44,514 bases of DNA from Acholeplasma sp. (GTDB lineage Bacteria; Bacillota_I; Bacilli_A; ML615J-28; CAG-698): assembly GCA_012838635.1 (NCBI GenBank), contig DUOW01000036.1:1-44514 (forward strand), written 5' to 3'. The position numbers and the translations under genes are program-made. Of this stretch, positions 29,402 to 38,584 are shown piece after piece. The notes below the pieces were generated by a model. It was not told where the DNA came from. It did no database searches and worked only from the letters and a program-made list of their open reading frames with translations. How positions within the stretch are numbered: the first letter of the stretch is position 1; each line of letters opens with the position of its first letter.

Positions 29402-30596
29402 TATCTTTCCTATAATATCCTTTCTTTATTATTCCTTTACCAAACTTCTCTTCTACATCTTTTACCAAGTTATCGATTTGTGTTTCACTTTCGATTTCTT
29501 CAAGATTATCTAAAAAGGAAATTTGTTTGATTTCTTTTTCGATTCTAGGGGCTAGTTTTGCAAGCCCAACTCCTAATAATCTAACGGCTTTTGTTTCATC
29601 ATAGTTTTCAATAAAAAGTTCCTCCACAATTTCATAGATTTCTCCTGTCTCAGTTACAGGAATTGAAACTGTTTTGTTTCTAGAAATGGAAGTAAAATTG
29701 CCGTATTTTATTTGTAAGCTTACAGTGTATGCTTGCATTTTTTCTTTTTCTAGCCTATCACTAACAGTATTTACTAATACTTTAAGCATTTGTTTTAGTT
29801 CTCTAACATCATAAACATCATACATAAAAGTATTAGAATTAGAAATTGACTGCACATCTTCATAGCGATTAGGGTCAACTTTGCTATCATCATTTCCCCA
29901 AGCCCAGTTATAAAGAGTTGAAGCAGAAACGTTACCTAAAACTGTTTTTAAACGATTATAATCAGGATATGTAGCAAGATCTTTAATCGTTTTAACGCCA
30001 ATACTATTTAGTTTAGCTTTTGTTTTTGGTCCAACGCCATACATCTTTCCAACATCCATTGGCCAAATTGTTTTTTCGATTTCCCTTTTTCTAAAGATAG
30101 TAATTCCTAAAGGCTTTTTATAATTTGATGCCATCTTTGCTAAAAACTTATTTGGGCCAATACCAATTGAACAAGGTAAATCAAACTTTTCATACAAAGT
30201 AGTTTGAATGTATTGAGCAAGCATTAAAGGATTTTCAACTTTTTTAACTGTTTCAGTAACATCTAAATAAGCCTCATCAATCGAACCTTGTTCTACTTGA
30301 TCAGTAATTAAATATAAAAACTTCATAAAAGTTTTAGAAATCTCGCTATAATATGCATGATCTGGCTCCACAACAACTATATAAGGATCAATTTTCATTG
30401 CCTCTTTAACTGACATTGTTGTCTTAATCCCTTTATCTCTTGCAATATAGTTTGGAGATAAAATTATTGCTCTTCTTTGCTCATCATTACGAGCAACAAC
30501 AACAGCTTTGTTTTTAAGCTCTGGTCTTCGCTTAATCTCGCAAGATGCAAAAAAAGCATTCATATCAATATGAAAAATTATTCGTCCTTTTTGCAT
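29385..30596 (-). CDS. dinB: DNA polymerase IV (Y-family)
   Basis: IFHIDMNAFFASCEIKRRPELKNKAVVVA, GSIDEAYLDVTE, SIGIGPNKFLAKMASNYKKPLG. Confidence 0.95.
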   Translation of the reverse strand: MQKGRIIFHIDMNAFFASCEIKRRPELKNKAVVVARNDEQRRAIILSPNYIARDKGIKTTMSVKEAMKIDPYIVVVEPDHAYYSEISKTFMKFLYLITDQVEQGSIDEAYLDVTETVKKVENPLMLAQYIQTTLYEKFDLPCSIGIGPNKFLAKMASNYKKPLGITIFRKREIEKTIWPMDVGKMYGVGPKTKAKLNSIGVKTIKDLATYPDYNRLKTVLGNVSASTLYNWAWGNDDSKVDPNRYEDVQSISNSNTFMYDVYDVRELKQMLKVLVNTVSDRLEKEKMQAYTVSLQIKYGNFTSISRNKTVSIPVTETGEIYEIVEELFIENYDETKAVRLLGVGLAKLAPRIEKEIKQISFLDNLEEIESETQIDNLVKDVEEKFGKGIIKKGYYRKDNVRKD

Positions 30597-30660
30597 ATTA
30601 TCATTCCTTTTTTTAAAATTTTATGATATAATATATCCAAGAATAAAAGAGGTGAAAACT

Positions 30661-30852
30661 ATGGCAAAGAAAGAAAAAAAGGAAAAAGATCCAGTTGTAG
30701 TTACGAAAAAACGTAGAGATGATAGTATTGAAGTTGAAATCAAAAAATCACCTGCGAAAACTACACTTGGAAAAATAACAATTGTTTTAATAATTATTGG
30801 CACTATTGTTATTCCCGTTGTTGCTTTAATCTTTTTATTAAGTAAAACCTAG
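30661..30852 (+). CDS. Small, highly charged single-TM protein
   Basis: MAKKEKKEKDPVVVTKKRRDDSIEVEIKKSPAKTTLGK then one hydrophobic helix; AGAGGTG precedes ATG 30661; its own TATAAT-like box and terminator. Confidence 0.6.
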   Translation: MAKKEKKEKDPVVVTKKRRDDSIEVEIKKSPAKTTLGKITIVLIIIGTIVIPVVALIFLLSKT

Positions 30853-30885
30853 AAGTTATTTATTATAAATAACTTCTTTTTTTAT
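30851..30885. terminator. Intrinsic terminator between the small ORF and recN
   Basis: AGAAGTTATTTA-TTAT-AAATAACTTCTTTTTTTATTT. Confidence 0.85.
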
Positions 30886-32528
30886 TTCTTTAATAGTTCT
30901 AAGGCTAAGTTATAACTAGCATCAGTTACAACGCCATTAGAGATCATCTTGGCAATCTCTATGACACGCTCTTTGTTTTCTAAATGTTTTAATTTAGTAA
31001 CTGTTCTTCCATCAAGAACTTCTTTACTAATATATAAATGACTATCAGCTATTGCAGCAACTTGAGGAAGATGGGTAATTGATAAAACTTGACTAAAATT
31101 AGCAATTTGTTTTAACTTACTAGCAATTGCATATGCTGTTTTACCAGAAACACCACTATCAATCTCATCAAAAATCATCGTTTGATAGTTCATTTTTTCA
31201 TTAATCATTACTTTTAATGCAAGCATAAAACGTGATAACTCACCACCACTTGCAACTTTAGATAATGATTTTAAAGGCTCACCTTCGTTAAAACTTACTA
31301 AAAAGTCAACCTTATCAAAACCATTATCACTTAATTCATTAAGCTTAATAAACTCAATTTTAAATTTCGTCTTTACTAATTCTAAATCTTTCAAGTTAGC
31401 AGTAATTTCTTTTTCAAAAGTTACTGCTTTTTCTTTTCTTAAGTTGCTAATTGTTTCTGCTTCTTTATACGCATCACTATATGCTTTATCTAATTTAGCC
31501 TTAATTTCCTTTAAATCTAAGTCATAAGTATCAATTTTAGAAACCTTATCAGCTAATTCTCCTTCTAAATTAATTAATCCTTCTGTAGTAAGCTTATATT
31601 TGCGTTTTAGGGAAGAATAGACACTTAATCGTTCATTAATCTGCTCTAAAGCTTCAGGATCATATTCTAAAGAACGATTCATCTTCTTTAACTCATCATA
31701 ACTTGCCTCTAACTCATAATAACTTGACTTGATTTTCTCAATTAGTTCTTCTGCTTCTGGATTAAATTTACTTAACACAGAAAGACGTGAGAATGTAGAA
31801 GCAATATTATCTAAAGCCCCTCTTTCTTCAAGTAATTCTTTTACTTCCTCAAAAGCAGTTGAAATAACTTCATAATTTTTAAGATAGTTTTCTTGATTTT
31901 TTAAGTCTTCTTCTTCAGTCAAACTTAAATGAGCAGTTTTTAATTCTTTAAGTTGATACTTAATAAAATCTATTTGCTTTGTATTTTCTTCATTTTCTTT
32001 TACTAAGGCTTCATACTCTTTTTTGATTTGTTTATATTCATTTAAATAGATTTTATAATTATTTAACTTGGATTTAATTATATCATCTTCTAAAAAGCTT
32101 AAATAATTTTTAGGATGGGTTAAAGCTTGGCTATCAAATTGATTATGAATATCACCTATTAACTCTCCAAGTTCAGCTAAAATGTTTATCGAAACAATAT
32201 CGCTATTTACTTTCGCAACCGAACTAGAGTTTAAATAAAGATCACGAGAGATAATTAATGATTCTCCATCACCTAAATTAAGACTTTGTGCTTCTAAATA
32301 TTCAAGAATTTCAGGTGTTGCAGTAAAGATACCAGTAATTGTAGCTTTAGTTTCTTTATACCTAATAAATTCAACACTAGCTCTCTTACCAAACAAAAGA
32401 CCGATAGCATCAATTATTAAGCTTTTTCCTGCTCCAGTTTCACCTGATAAAACAGTCATCTTATCTTTAAACTCTATCTCAATATTTTCAATTATTGCAA
32501 AGTTTTTTACTATCAATCTTTGTAACAT
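30882..32528 (-). CDS. recN: DNA repair protein RecN
   Basis: VKNFAIIENIEIEF, LSGETGAGKSLIIDAIGLL, VASGGELSRFMLALK, IFDEIDSGVSG. Confidence 0.96.
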   Translation of the reverse strand: MLQRLIVKNFAIIENIEIEFKDKMTVLSGETGAGKSLIIDAIGLLFGKRASVEFIRYKETKATITGIFTATPEILEYLEAQSLNLGDGESLIISRDLYLNSSSVAKVNSDIVSINILAELGELIGDIHNQFDSQALTHPKNYLSFLEDDIIKSKLNNYKIYLNEYKQIKKEYEALVKENEENTKQIDFIKYQLKELKTAHLSLTEEEDLKNQENYLKNYEVISTAFEEVKELLEERGALDNIASTFSRLSVLSKFNPEAEELIEKIKSSYYELEASYDELKKMNRSLEYDPEALEQINERLSVYSSLKRKYKLTTEGLINLEGELADKVSKIDTYDLDLKEIKAKLDKAYSDAYKEAETISNLRKEKAVTFEKEITANLKDLELVKTKFKIEFIKLNELSDNGFDKVDFLVSFNEGEPLKSLSKVASGGELSRFMLALKVMINEKMNYQTMIFDEIDSGVSGKTAYAIASKLKQIANFSQVLSITHLPQVAAIADSHLYISKEVLDGRTVTKLKHLENKERVIEIAKMISNGVVTDASYNLALELLKK

Positions 32529-32537
32529 AGATCCTCC

Positions 32538-34316
32538 TTAAATTTTCTTGATAAATTCTTCTCTAGTCATTAAAGCATCATCTAATAGTTCTTTTTTGGT
32601 CCCAACATCTAAAAATTTATCAATGCCTGTTGTATGAATTTTAATCCCTAAATTCTCATTACTATTAAATAAATGTAAACTAGAGTTTAAGCCACCAACT
32701 TCGATTGCTTCTTCATAGACATAAAGATCTGTATCTTTTAAGTTTCTTAATAACTCATAATCTAAAGGTTTAATAAATAAAGCATTAATTAAACCTATTT
32801 TTTTCTTTTGTTTTAAGATTTTTTCCTTTAATAAGTTAACATTTTCTCCATAACTGATAACATTTTTCTTTTGTAAAGGAAGTTCTATTCTATATTTACC
32901 AAATTCTAGCTCTTCTTCTTCAATTTTATCTTTGACACTTCCTTTAGGAAAACGAAAAGCAACTGGACCTTTTAGATCATTAATTGCAATCTTTAATAAT
33001 GCTTTTGCCTCTGATAGATCTTTTGGCATCATAATTGTCATATTAGGTAGACTATTAAGTAAACTCAAATCAAAGATTCCTTGATGTGTTGAGCCATCAC
33101 TTGAAATTATCCCGGCATGATCTACAAGTAAAATCGCATGTAAATTAGGACGAGCAAGATCATGGTTAATCCCATCATAGGCACGTTGCAAGAATGTAGA
33201 ATAGATAGGAATTACTGGAATTAATCCTTCTTTTGCCATACTTGATGCCATAACGCTAGCATGAAGTTCTGCAATCCCAACATCAGTAATTCTATTAGGA
33301 TATTTTTCTTGAAACTCGCTAAAACCACCTGAATAGATCATTGCAGGGGCAATAATATGAATTTTATCATTCTTTATAGCTTCTTCTGTTACTAAATTAG
33401 CGATAGCCTTACTCCAAGAAAGTCCTTTATCATTTACTGATTTTCCTGATTCAATATTAAAAGGTGCAACACTATGCCATTTGCCAATTTGGTCTTGTTC
33501 AGCTGGTTTGTAACCTTTACCTTTTTGTGTTCTTACGTGAATTACAATTGACTCTTTGCTTTTTTTCGCAAGTTCTAAATATTTGAATAATTGTTTGAAA
33601 TTATGGCCATCAATTGGTCCATAATACTTAAAACCAAAGGCAGAAAAGACATTATCGCCATATGCTAAGGCTCTAAACATTCTTCTTAGACCTTGAGGAA
33701 TAATCTTTTTAAAAGAAATATACGATTTTTTTACCCTTAATTTACGAAAAGATTTACTTAAACGACCAACATTTTCCGAAATTGACATCTTATTGTCATT
33801 TAAAATAATAATCGCTTTTTGGTTTTTTAACCCTCCTAAATAGTTCAATGCTTCAAAAGCAAGTCCGTTTTGTAAAGAAGCATCACCTATAAGGGCAATT
33901 ACTTCCCCGATATCTTTTCCTAACTCTTTTGCTTTTAAAAACCCCGCTACAGCCGAAAGAGATGTAGATGAATGCCCTGCTTCAAATACATCATAGTTAC
34001 TTTCATCATAACTTAAAAAGCCACTAACTCCGTCTTTTTGTCTTAAGTTTTTAAAGTCTTTTGCGCGTCCTGTTAGAATTTTATGGGTATATGCTTGATG
34101 TCCAATATCAAATACTAAACGGTCGTAAGGTAAATTAAAAATATAGTGTAAAGCAATAACTAGCTCAACAGTACCTAGATTACTAGCTAGGTGTCCTCCT
34201 GTTTTACTAACAGTTTCAATAATGTATTCTCTTATTTTGAAAGCTAGTTCTTCTAATTCTTTAATTGAAAGATCTTTAATAAACTTTGGATCTTTAATTT
34301 CCAATAAAGAATTCAT
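32538..34316 (-). CDS. dxs: 1-deoxy-D-xylulose-5-phosphate synthase
   Basis: GGHLASNLGTVELVIALHYIFN, VFDIGHQAYTHKILTGR, GDASLQNGLAFEALN, DHAGIISSDGSTHQGIFDL. Confidence 0.96.
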   Translation of the reverse strand: MNSLLEIKDPKFIKDLSIKELEELAFKIREYIIETVSKTGGHLASNLGTVELVIALHYIFNLPYDRLVFDIGHQAYTHKILTGRAKDFKNLRQKDGVSGFLSYDESNYDVFEAGHSSTSLSAVAGFLKAKELGKDIGEVIALIGDASLQNGLAFEALNYLGGLKNQKAIIILNDNKMSISENVGRLSKSFRKLRVKKSYISFKKIIPQGLRRMFRALAYGDNVFSAFGFKYYGPIDGHNFKQLFKYLELAKKSKESIVIHVRTQKGKGYKPAEQDQIGKWHSVAPFNIESGKSVNDKGLSWSKAIANLVTEEAIKNDKIHIIAPAMIYSGGFSEFQEKYPNRITDVGIAELHASVMASSMAKEGLIPVIPIYSTFLQRAYDGINHDLARPNLHAILLVDHAGIISSDGSTHQGIFDLSLLNSLPNMTIMMPKDLSEAKALLKIAINDLKGPVAFRFPKGSVKDKIEEEELEFGKYRIELPLQKKNVISYGENVNLLKEKILKQKKKIGLINALFIKPLDYELLRNLKDTDLYVYEEAIEVGGLNSSLHLFNSNENLGIKIHTTGIDKFLDVGTKKELLDDALMTREEFIKKI

Positions 34317-34317
34317 T

Positions 34318-34500
34318 TTACTCTCCCATATTCTTTACAACAACTTCTTTTGCTTCTTCTAATTTTTCCTTACAAAGTTTGGAAAGTTCAATTCCACGTT
34401 GATATTTCTTTAAAGATTCTTCTAAACTTAAATCTCCTTTTTCTAATTCTAAAACGATTTGTTCTAATTCTTTTAATAATTCTTCAAATTTAACTGCCAT
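34318..34500 (-). CDS. xseB: Exodeoxyribonuclease VII small subunit
   Basis: [47 protein letters not shown]. Confidence 0.95.
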   Translation of the reverse strand: MAVKFEELLKELEQIVLELEKGDLSLEESLKKYQRGIELSKLCKEKLEEAKEVVVKNMGE

Positions 34501-35842
34501 TGTTATTCCTTTCTATTTTTGTAATTTTTGTTTCAACTTTACCATCACTAAACTTAACTTCTAAAGGTTTAGCTTGATCTAATTTAGTAACTGTTTTAAT
34601 TATTCTTCCTTCTTGATAGGCTAAGACATAACCTTTTTTCATTAAGTTTAAAGGATTAATAATAATTAATCTATCTATATGATTATCTATTTTTCGTTCA
34701 AATTCATTTATTTTGTTTCCAAGAACTTGATCTAGCTTTAAACTATAATCATAAACTTTATCATTTAAGGCTTTAATTTTTTCTAAAGGCTTAATTAAAG
34801 CTAATCTTTTCTTAAAGCTTTCTAAATTGCTAAAACCAATGTTAATCTTATTTAATGGTGATAATTGATTAAGTTTAAAGTATAAATTGTTTAAATCTTT
34901 GATTTTTAAATCTAAAACTTCATGATAATTTTTAAAATAATAGTTATTTTTTAAAGTATGATATTGATGTTCTAAATTAGTAATTTGTCTTGCAATTATT
35001 GAATTTAGTCTTAACTCAACTTTCGTTAATTGTTTTTTTAACTCACCAGAATCAATTGTAACTAGTGTTGCAGCTGCAGTTGGTGTTGCTGCTCTTTTAT
35101 CAGCTACAAAATCAGCAATCGTAAAGTCACCTTCATGACCAATACCTGTTACAATGGGAATTTTTGAATTAAAAATTGCATAGGCAAGCTCTTCATTATT
35201 AAAACAATTTAGATCTTCCCAGCTTCCGCCACCACGAGCTAAAATAATTACATCAACTAAATTATCTTTGTTAGCCTTATCCAAGGCTTTGATTAATGCT
35301 TGAGGCGCACTTTCGCCTTGAACAAGTGATGGATATAAATAAATCTCAGCGCTTGGAAATCTTCTTGTGATTGTAATTTTAATATCATTAAATGCTTCTG
35401 CTGTAGCAGCGGTAATAACACCTATTCTTTCACTAATTCTTGGAATAGGTTTTTTATACTCTTCTTTAAATAACCCTTCTTTTTCTAACTTTTCTTTTAA
35501 AAGTAAGAATGCTTTATGTAAATCACCTTTACCAAACTCATCTATTTTAAAGCACATAATACTATAATATCCACCAGCTTTATAAAGATTAAGTTTGCCG
35601 TAAACTAATACTTTCATTCCATCTTTAATTTCAAGATTGTTTTGGTCAAGGTAATTCTTAAACATAACACAACGAACAACTGCGCTTTCATCTTTTAAAT
35701 TAAAATACAAATGTCCTTTAGATACTCTTGATGAAGAAACTTCACCTAAAACAATTAGTTTTCCTAAATACGGATCTTGGTTAATTAAGTATTCTAAATA
35801 CGACGAAACAGCAGTAACCGTTAAATACTTAACTTCTTCCAT
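34490..35842 (-). CDS. xseA: Exodeoxyribonuclease VII large subunit
   Basis: [82 protein letters not shown]. Confidence 0.97.
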   Translation of the reverse strand: MEEVKYLTVTAVSSYLEYLINQDPYLGKLIVLGEVSSSRVSKGHLYFNLKDESAVVRCVMFKNYLDQNNLEIKDGMKVLVYGKLNLYKAGGYYSIMCFKIDEFGKGDLHKAFLLLKEKLEKEGLFKEEYKKPIPRISERIGVITAATAEAFNDIKITITRRFPSAEIYLYPSLVQGESAPQALIKALDKANKDNLVDVIILARGGGSWEDLNCFNNEELAYAIFNSKIPIVTGIGHEGDFTIADFVADKRAATPTAAATLVTIDSGELKKQLTKVELRLNSIIARQITNLEHQYHTLKNNYYFKNYHEVLDLKIKDLNNLYFKLNQLSPLNKINIGFSNLESFKKRLALIKPLEKIKALNDKVYDYSLKLDQVLGNKINEFERKIDNHIDRLIIINPLNLMKKGYVLAYQEGRIIKTVTKLDQAKPLEVKFSDGKVETKITKIERNNNGS

Positions 35843-36230
35843 CTTTAGTCTCCTTATAAATTCTATCTAGAAGCGAATTCACTAATCTAGATGACTCACC
35901 ATGCTCAAGTTCTGTATACTCATGACATAAATCTAAAGCCGTATTAATTACAACTTCAGGTTTAGCATCAGTATAAATAAGTTCATATGTAGCAGAACGA
36001 ACAATGCTTCTTGTAACATAGTTTAAGCGATTAAGTGAATAATTCGTAATATATTTATTTATCAAAAAATCAATCGAATCAAGTTTCATAAGAGTACCAA
36101 TAATAATTGAATAAGCTAACTTATCATTACACTTTTCTTTAATAAACTTAGCATCTAAATCTAACTCATTATTTATATCGGCATTATAAAGATAGATCAT
36201 CGCTTTAATTCGAGCTATTTTATCTTCCAT
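35829..36230 (-). CDS. nusB: Transcription antitermination factor NusB
   Basis: LNRLNYVTRSIVRSATYELIYTDAKPEVVINTALDLCHEY...SSRLVNSLLDRI, upstream of xseA. Confidence 0.88.
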   Translation of the reverse strand: MEDKIARIKAMIYLYNADINNELDLDAKFIKEKCNDKLAYSIIIGTLMKLDSIDFLINKYITNYSLNRLNYVTRSIVRSATYELIYTDAKPEVVINTALDLCHEYTELEHGESSRLVNSLLDRIYKETKDGRS

Positions 36231-36287
36231 AATTTATTCTCCTTTAATATAGATATTTTACCATAAAACTTGTAATTTGAAAAGTGA

Positions 36288-36313
36288 AAAAAGTCTGTAT
36301 AAACAGACTTTTT
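36288..36313. terminator. Intrinsic terminator at the end of the 36312-37421 ORF
   Basis: AAAAAGTCTGT-ATAA-ACAGACTTTTT. Confidence 0.8.
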
Positions 36314-37421
36314 AAATAGTTTCTTGATAGCTATTAATTTTGGAAACTACGACTAAGTAATAGATAGCAAATGCAAATACATACCAAGAAAGAACATCAG
36401 GCCAGAACCACGATACAATAAATACAACTAAAACTGGTATTAATGAGGCGATTGCAGCTATATTATAATATTCTTTAAACTTCTTAAGTTGTGAACTTTG
36501 CTTTCTAAAGGCAAGCCAAATTAAGAAGACAATTACTAATGGATAAATAAATGTATAAATAAAGCTCCAGAATGAAGTTGCTGTTGCAGCATTTCTAGCA
36601 TATCCTAAAACAACGATTCTTGACATATAATCAAAGAATTGTTGGGCATTATTACCTTCATAATCTTTATATGTGTATAAATAATCACTATTCCAAAATC
36701 TTTTGCTTTGAAGTTGATTAGCTACATCAACAATATCACCATTTTCATTAAGCATTTTACAGTCAATTACATAATGAATAGCATCTGTATTTAAGACAAT
36801 AGAAACATAATTTTCAATTTTGATATTACCAGCATCATCTTTCCAACTATATGCTTCAGCTCTAAATTCAGGATACTTAGCTGGCATATCTGGATTTGCT
36901 ACAAAATCACGATAAGGAACAATCTTTAGTTTATCTTTATCTTTTAGTTCATGATCAGTAGTTTTATTAAATAAATCTACATATAAATTAATATGTACTG
37001 TCTCTACATCATCTTTTTTGTATTGCATCTTAAAGATATGTCTTTCATCTTCGTCAAATTCACCATTTTCTTTCACAAGATCCCAAGTGTTTGACTTTTC
37101 ATTTTTCTTCACAAACAGTTTAAGATTATAGAAATCTTCTAAAACCTCATTTAAGTTACCTACTTTTCCAATAACTACATTATTCTCATCAACTTCATTA
37201 TCACTTACAGGTACCTTAGTTAAATACTGTAAACCTAAAACATTTCTGTTTTCAATCCATGAATAGTTGTTATGCTCATAGTTATAATTTACTGGTACTA
37301 CTGTTATTACCGATGCTGCCACAAAAATCAAAACAGAAATTAAAACAGACATATACTTATATCGAGCCATTTTAATTGGTATTACTAATGATTTTAAAAA
37401 ATCTAAAAACTTTTCTTTCAT
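36312..37421 (-). CDS. Membrane protein, possibly DUF1189-like
   Basis: N-terminal FLKSLVIPIKMARYKYMSVLISVLIFVAASVITVVP, extracytoplasmic middle, C-terminal TM cluster. Confidence 0.5.
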   Translation of the reverse strand: MKEKFLDFLKSLVIPIKMARYKYMSVLISVLIFVAASVITVVPVNYNYEHNNYSWIENRNVLGLQYLTKVPVSDNEVDENNVVIGKVGNLNEVLEDFYNLKLFVKKNEKSNTWDLVKENGEFDEDERHIFKMQYKKDDVETVHINLYVDLFNKTTDHELKDKDKLKIVPYRDFVANPDMPAKYPEFRAEAYSWKDDAGNIKIENYVSIVLNTDAIHYVIDCKMLNENGDIVDVANQLQSKRFWNSDYLYTYKDYEGNNAQQFFDYMSRIVVLGYARNAATATSFWSFIYTFIYPLVIVFLIWLAFRKQSSQLKKFKEYYNIAAIASLIPVLVVFIVSWFWPDVLSWYVFAFAIYYLVVVSKINSYQETI

Positions 37422-37477
37422 AAAAATCTCCTATCGCATGTTTAGTAATTTTATCATATTTTCCTTAAAAAAGCAAT

Positions 37478-38584
37478 TTAATTATACTTCAAATAAGAAC
37501 CAAAAGCATATAAAAGTACTTGATCATTTTCTTTAATGATTTTATCTAACCAATTAGCTAAATCATTATATTTTTTATTCTGCTTTAACTTTTTAACTAA
37601 ACTTTTGAGAAACTTAAGATATAAAGGATGAGTATAATCGTTATATAAATTATAATTCTTATCCTTTTGTTTACGTAAATCACGTTTCAAACGATTTAAA
37701 TCAGCAGCACCATCAAAAACTAACTTTTGTTTTCTAGCTTGACTATTTACTTGTCTTTCTAAATCATACAAAGATTCATATAGCTTCTTAATTTCTAAAA
37801 AAGTTAAATGTTTGACATATTTATTTTCTTCTAAGTTAAACAGATAATTAATATTGTTTACACGCCAAATAATACGATCATTTGTATTATCAATTTCCAT
37901 TAACTTTTGATAATTTTCTTTAATTTGGTTTAGATTTTTAAAATCTTTTTCCCCATTTACATAATTATTAAATAAAACAGTAGCTAGATCTAATAGATTT
38001 ACTGCTTCTAAATTTAACTTTAAATCCAAGAATCTTGAAGTTGATTGTAAGTTCGTCATTGTTTCTAAAAGATAACTATTAATTACTTCAATCATATCAA
38101 CAGTTCTTCTTTCAACATCATCACTATCATCAGTATAAATTGAATAAGAAATCTTTGATTCTGTCATTTTATCAAAATCTAAAATACAAAAACCAATTGT
38201 ATTATTATCATAATAACGATATGTTGGGTGCCCAACAACATCATTTCTAATTCTTTTGATTTCTTTTAAAACTTTATTTTGGTTTAAACCGATTAAAATC
38301 TTATTTAAACCTAAAGACCTGCTAAGAGAATATAAAGCATCAATCCCCGCAAATATCCCTTGTAATAGGCCAAATAAAAGCAATAACTGCTCTTGTTTCT
38401 TCCTTTCTACCTTATAACTTACTAAATATTCATCAATAATATAAGAGATATTTTCTAAAGTGAAAATTGAAGTATAAGCCATTTTTTTGTAAAACTTTGA
38501 TTGAAAAATTTTGTCTTGATAAGCTGGATCTTCTAGTTTTTGTTTTAAAATTTGAATCTTTTGAAAATTATTTTGTAGCAACAA
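37478..38584 (-). CDS. HEPN-like helical protein
   Basis: Helical protein with IRNDVVGHPTYRYYDNNTIGF (Rx5H-type HEPN motif). TTG 38584 has AAGGGA 7 nt upstream and overlaps the preceding stop, so it is preferred to the ORF start at 38647. Confidence 0.55.
   Translation of the reverse strand: MLLQNNFQKIQILKQKLEDPAYQDKIFQSKFYKKMAYTSIFTLENISYIIDEYLVSYKVERKKQEQLLLLFGLLQGIFAGIDALYSLSRSLGLNKILIGLNQNKVLKEIKRIRNDVVGHPTYRYYDNNTIGFCILDFDKMTESKISYSIYTDDSDDVERRTVDMIEVINSYLLETMTNLQSTSRFLDLKLNLEAVNLLDLATVLFNNYVNGEKDFKNLNQIKENYQKLMEIDNTNDRIIWRVNNINYLFNLEENKYVKHLTFLEIKKLYESLYDLERQVNSQARKQKLVFDGAADLNRLKRDLRKQKDKNYNLYNDYTHPLYLKFLKSLVKKLKQNKKYNDLANWLDKIIKENDQVLLYAFGSYLKYN

Noticed and set aside
30621-30803. 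60-aa minus-strand ORF opposite the small charged TM gene
   Set aside because: The plus-strand ORF has a better ribosome-binding site, typical composition and a terminator; this is its shadow
35367-35567. 66-aa plus-strand ORF inside xseA
   Set aside because: Antisense shadow ORF
37478-38584. HEPN-MNT toxin-antitoxin pair, prompted by C-terminal YAFGSYLK resembling the nucleotidyltransferase GSxxR motif
   Set aside because: The GS motif is at the extreme C-terminus with no room for an MNT domain, and no separate MNT gene is adjacent
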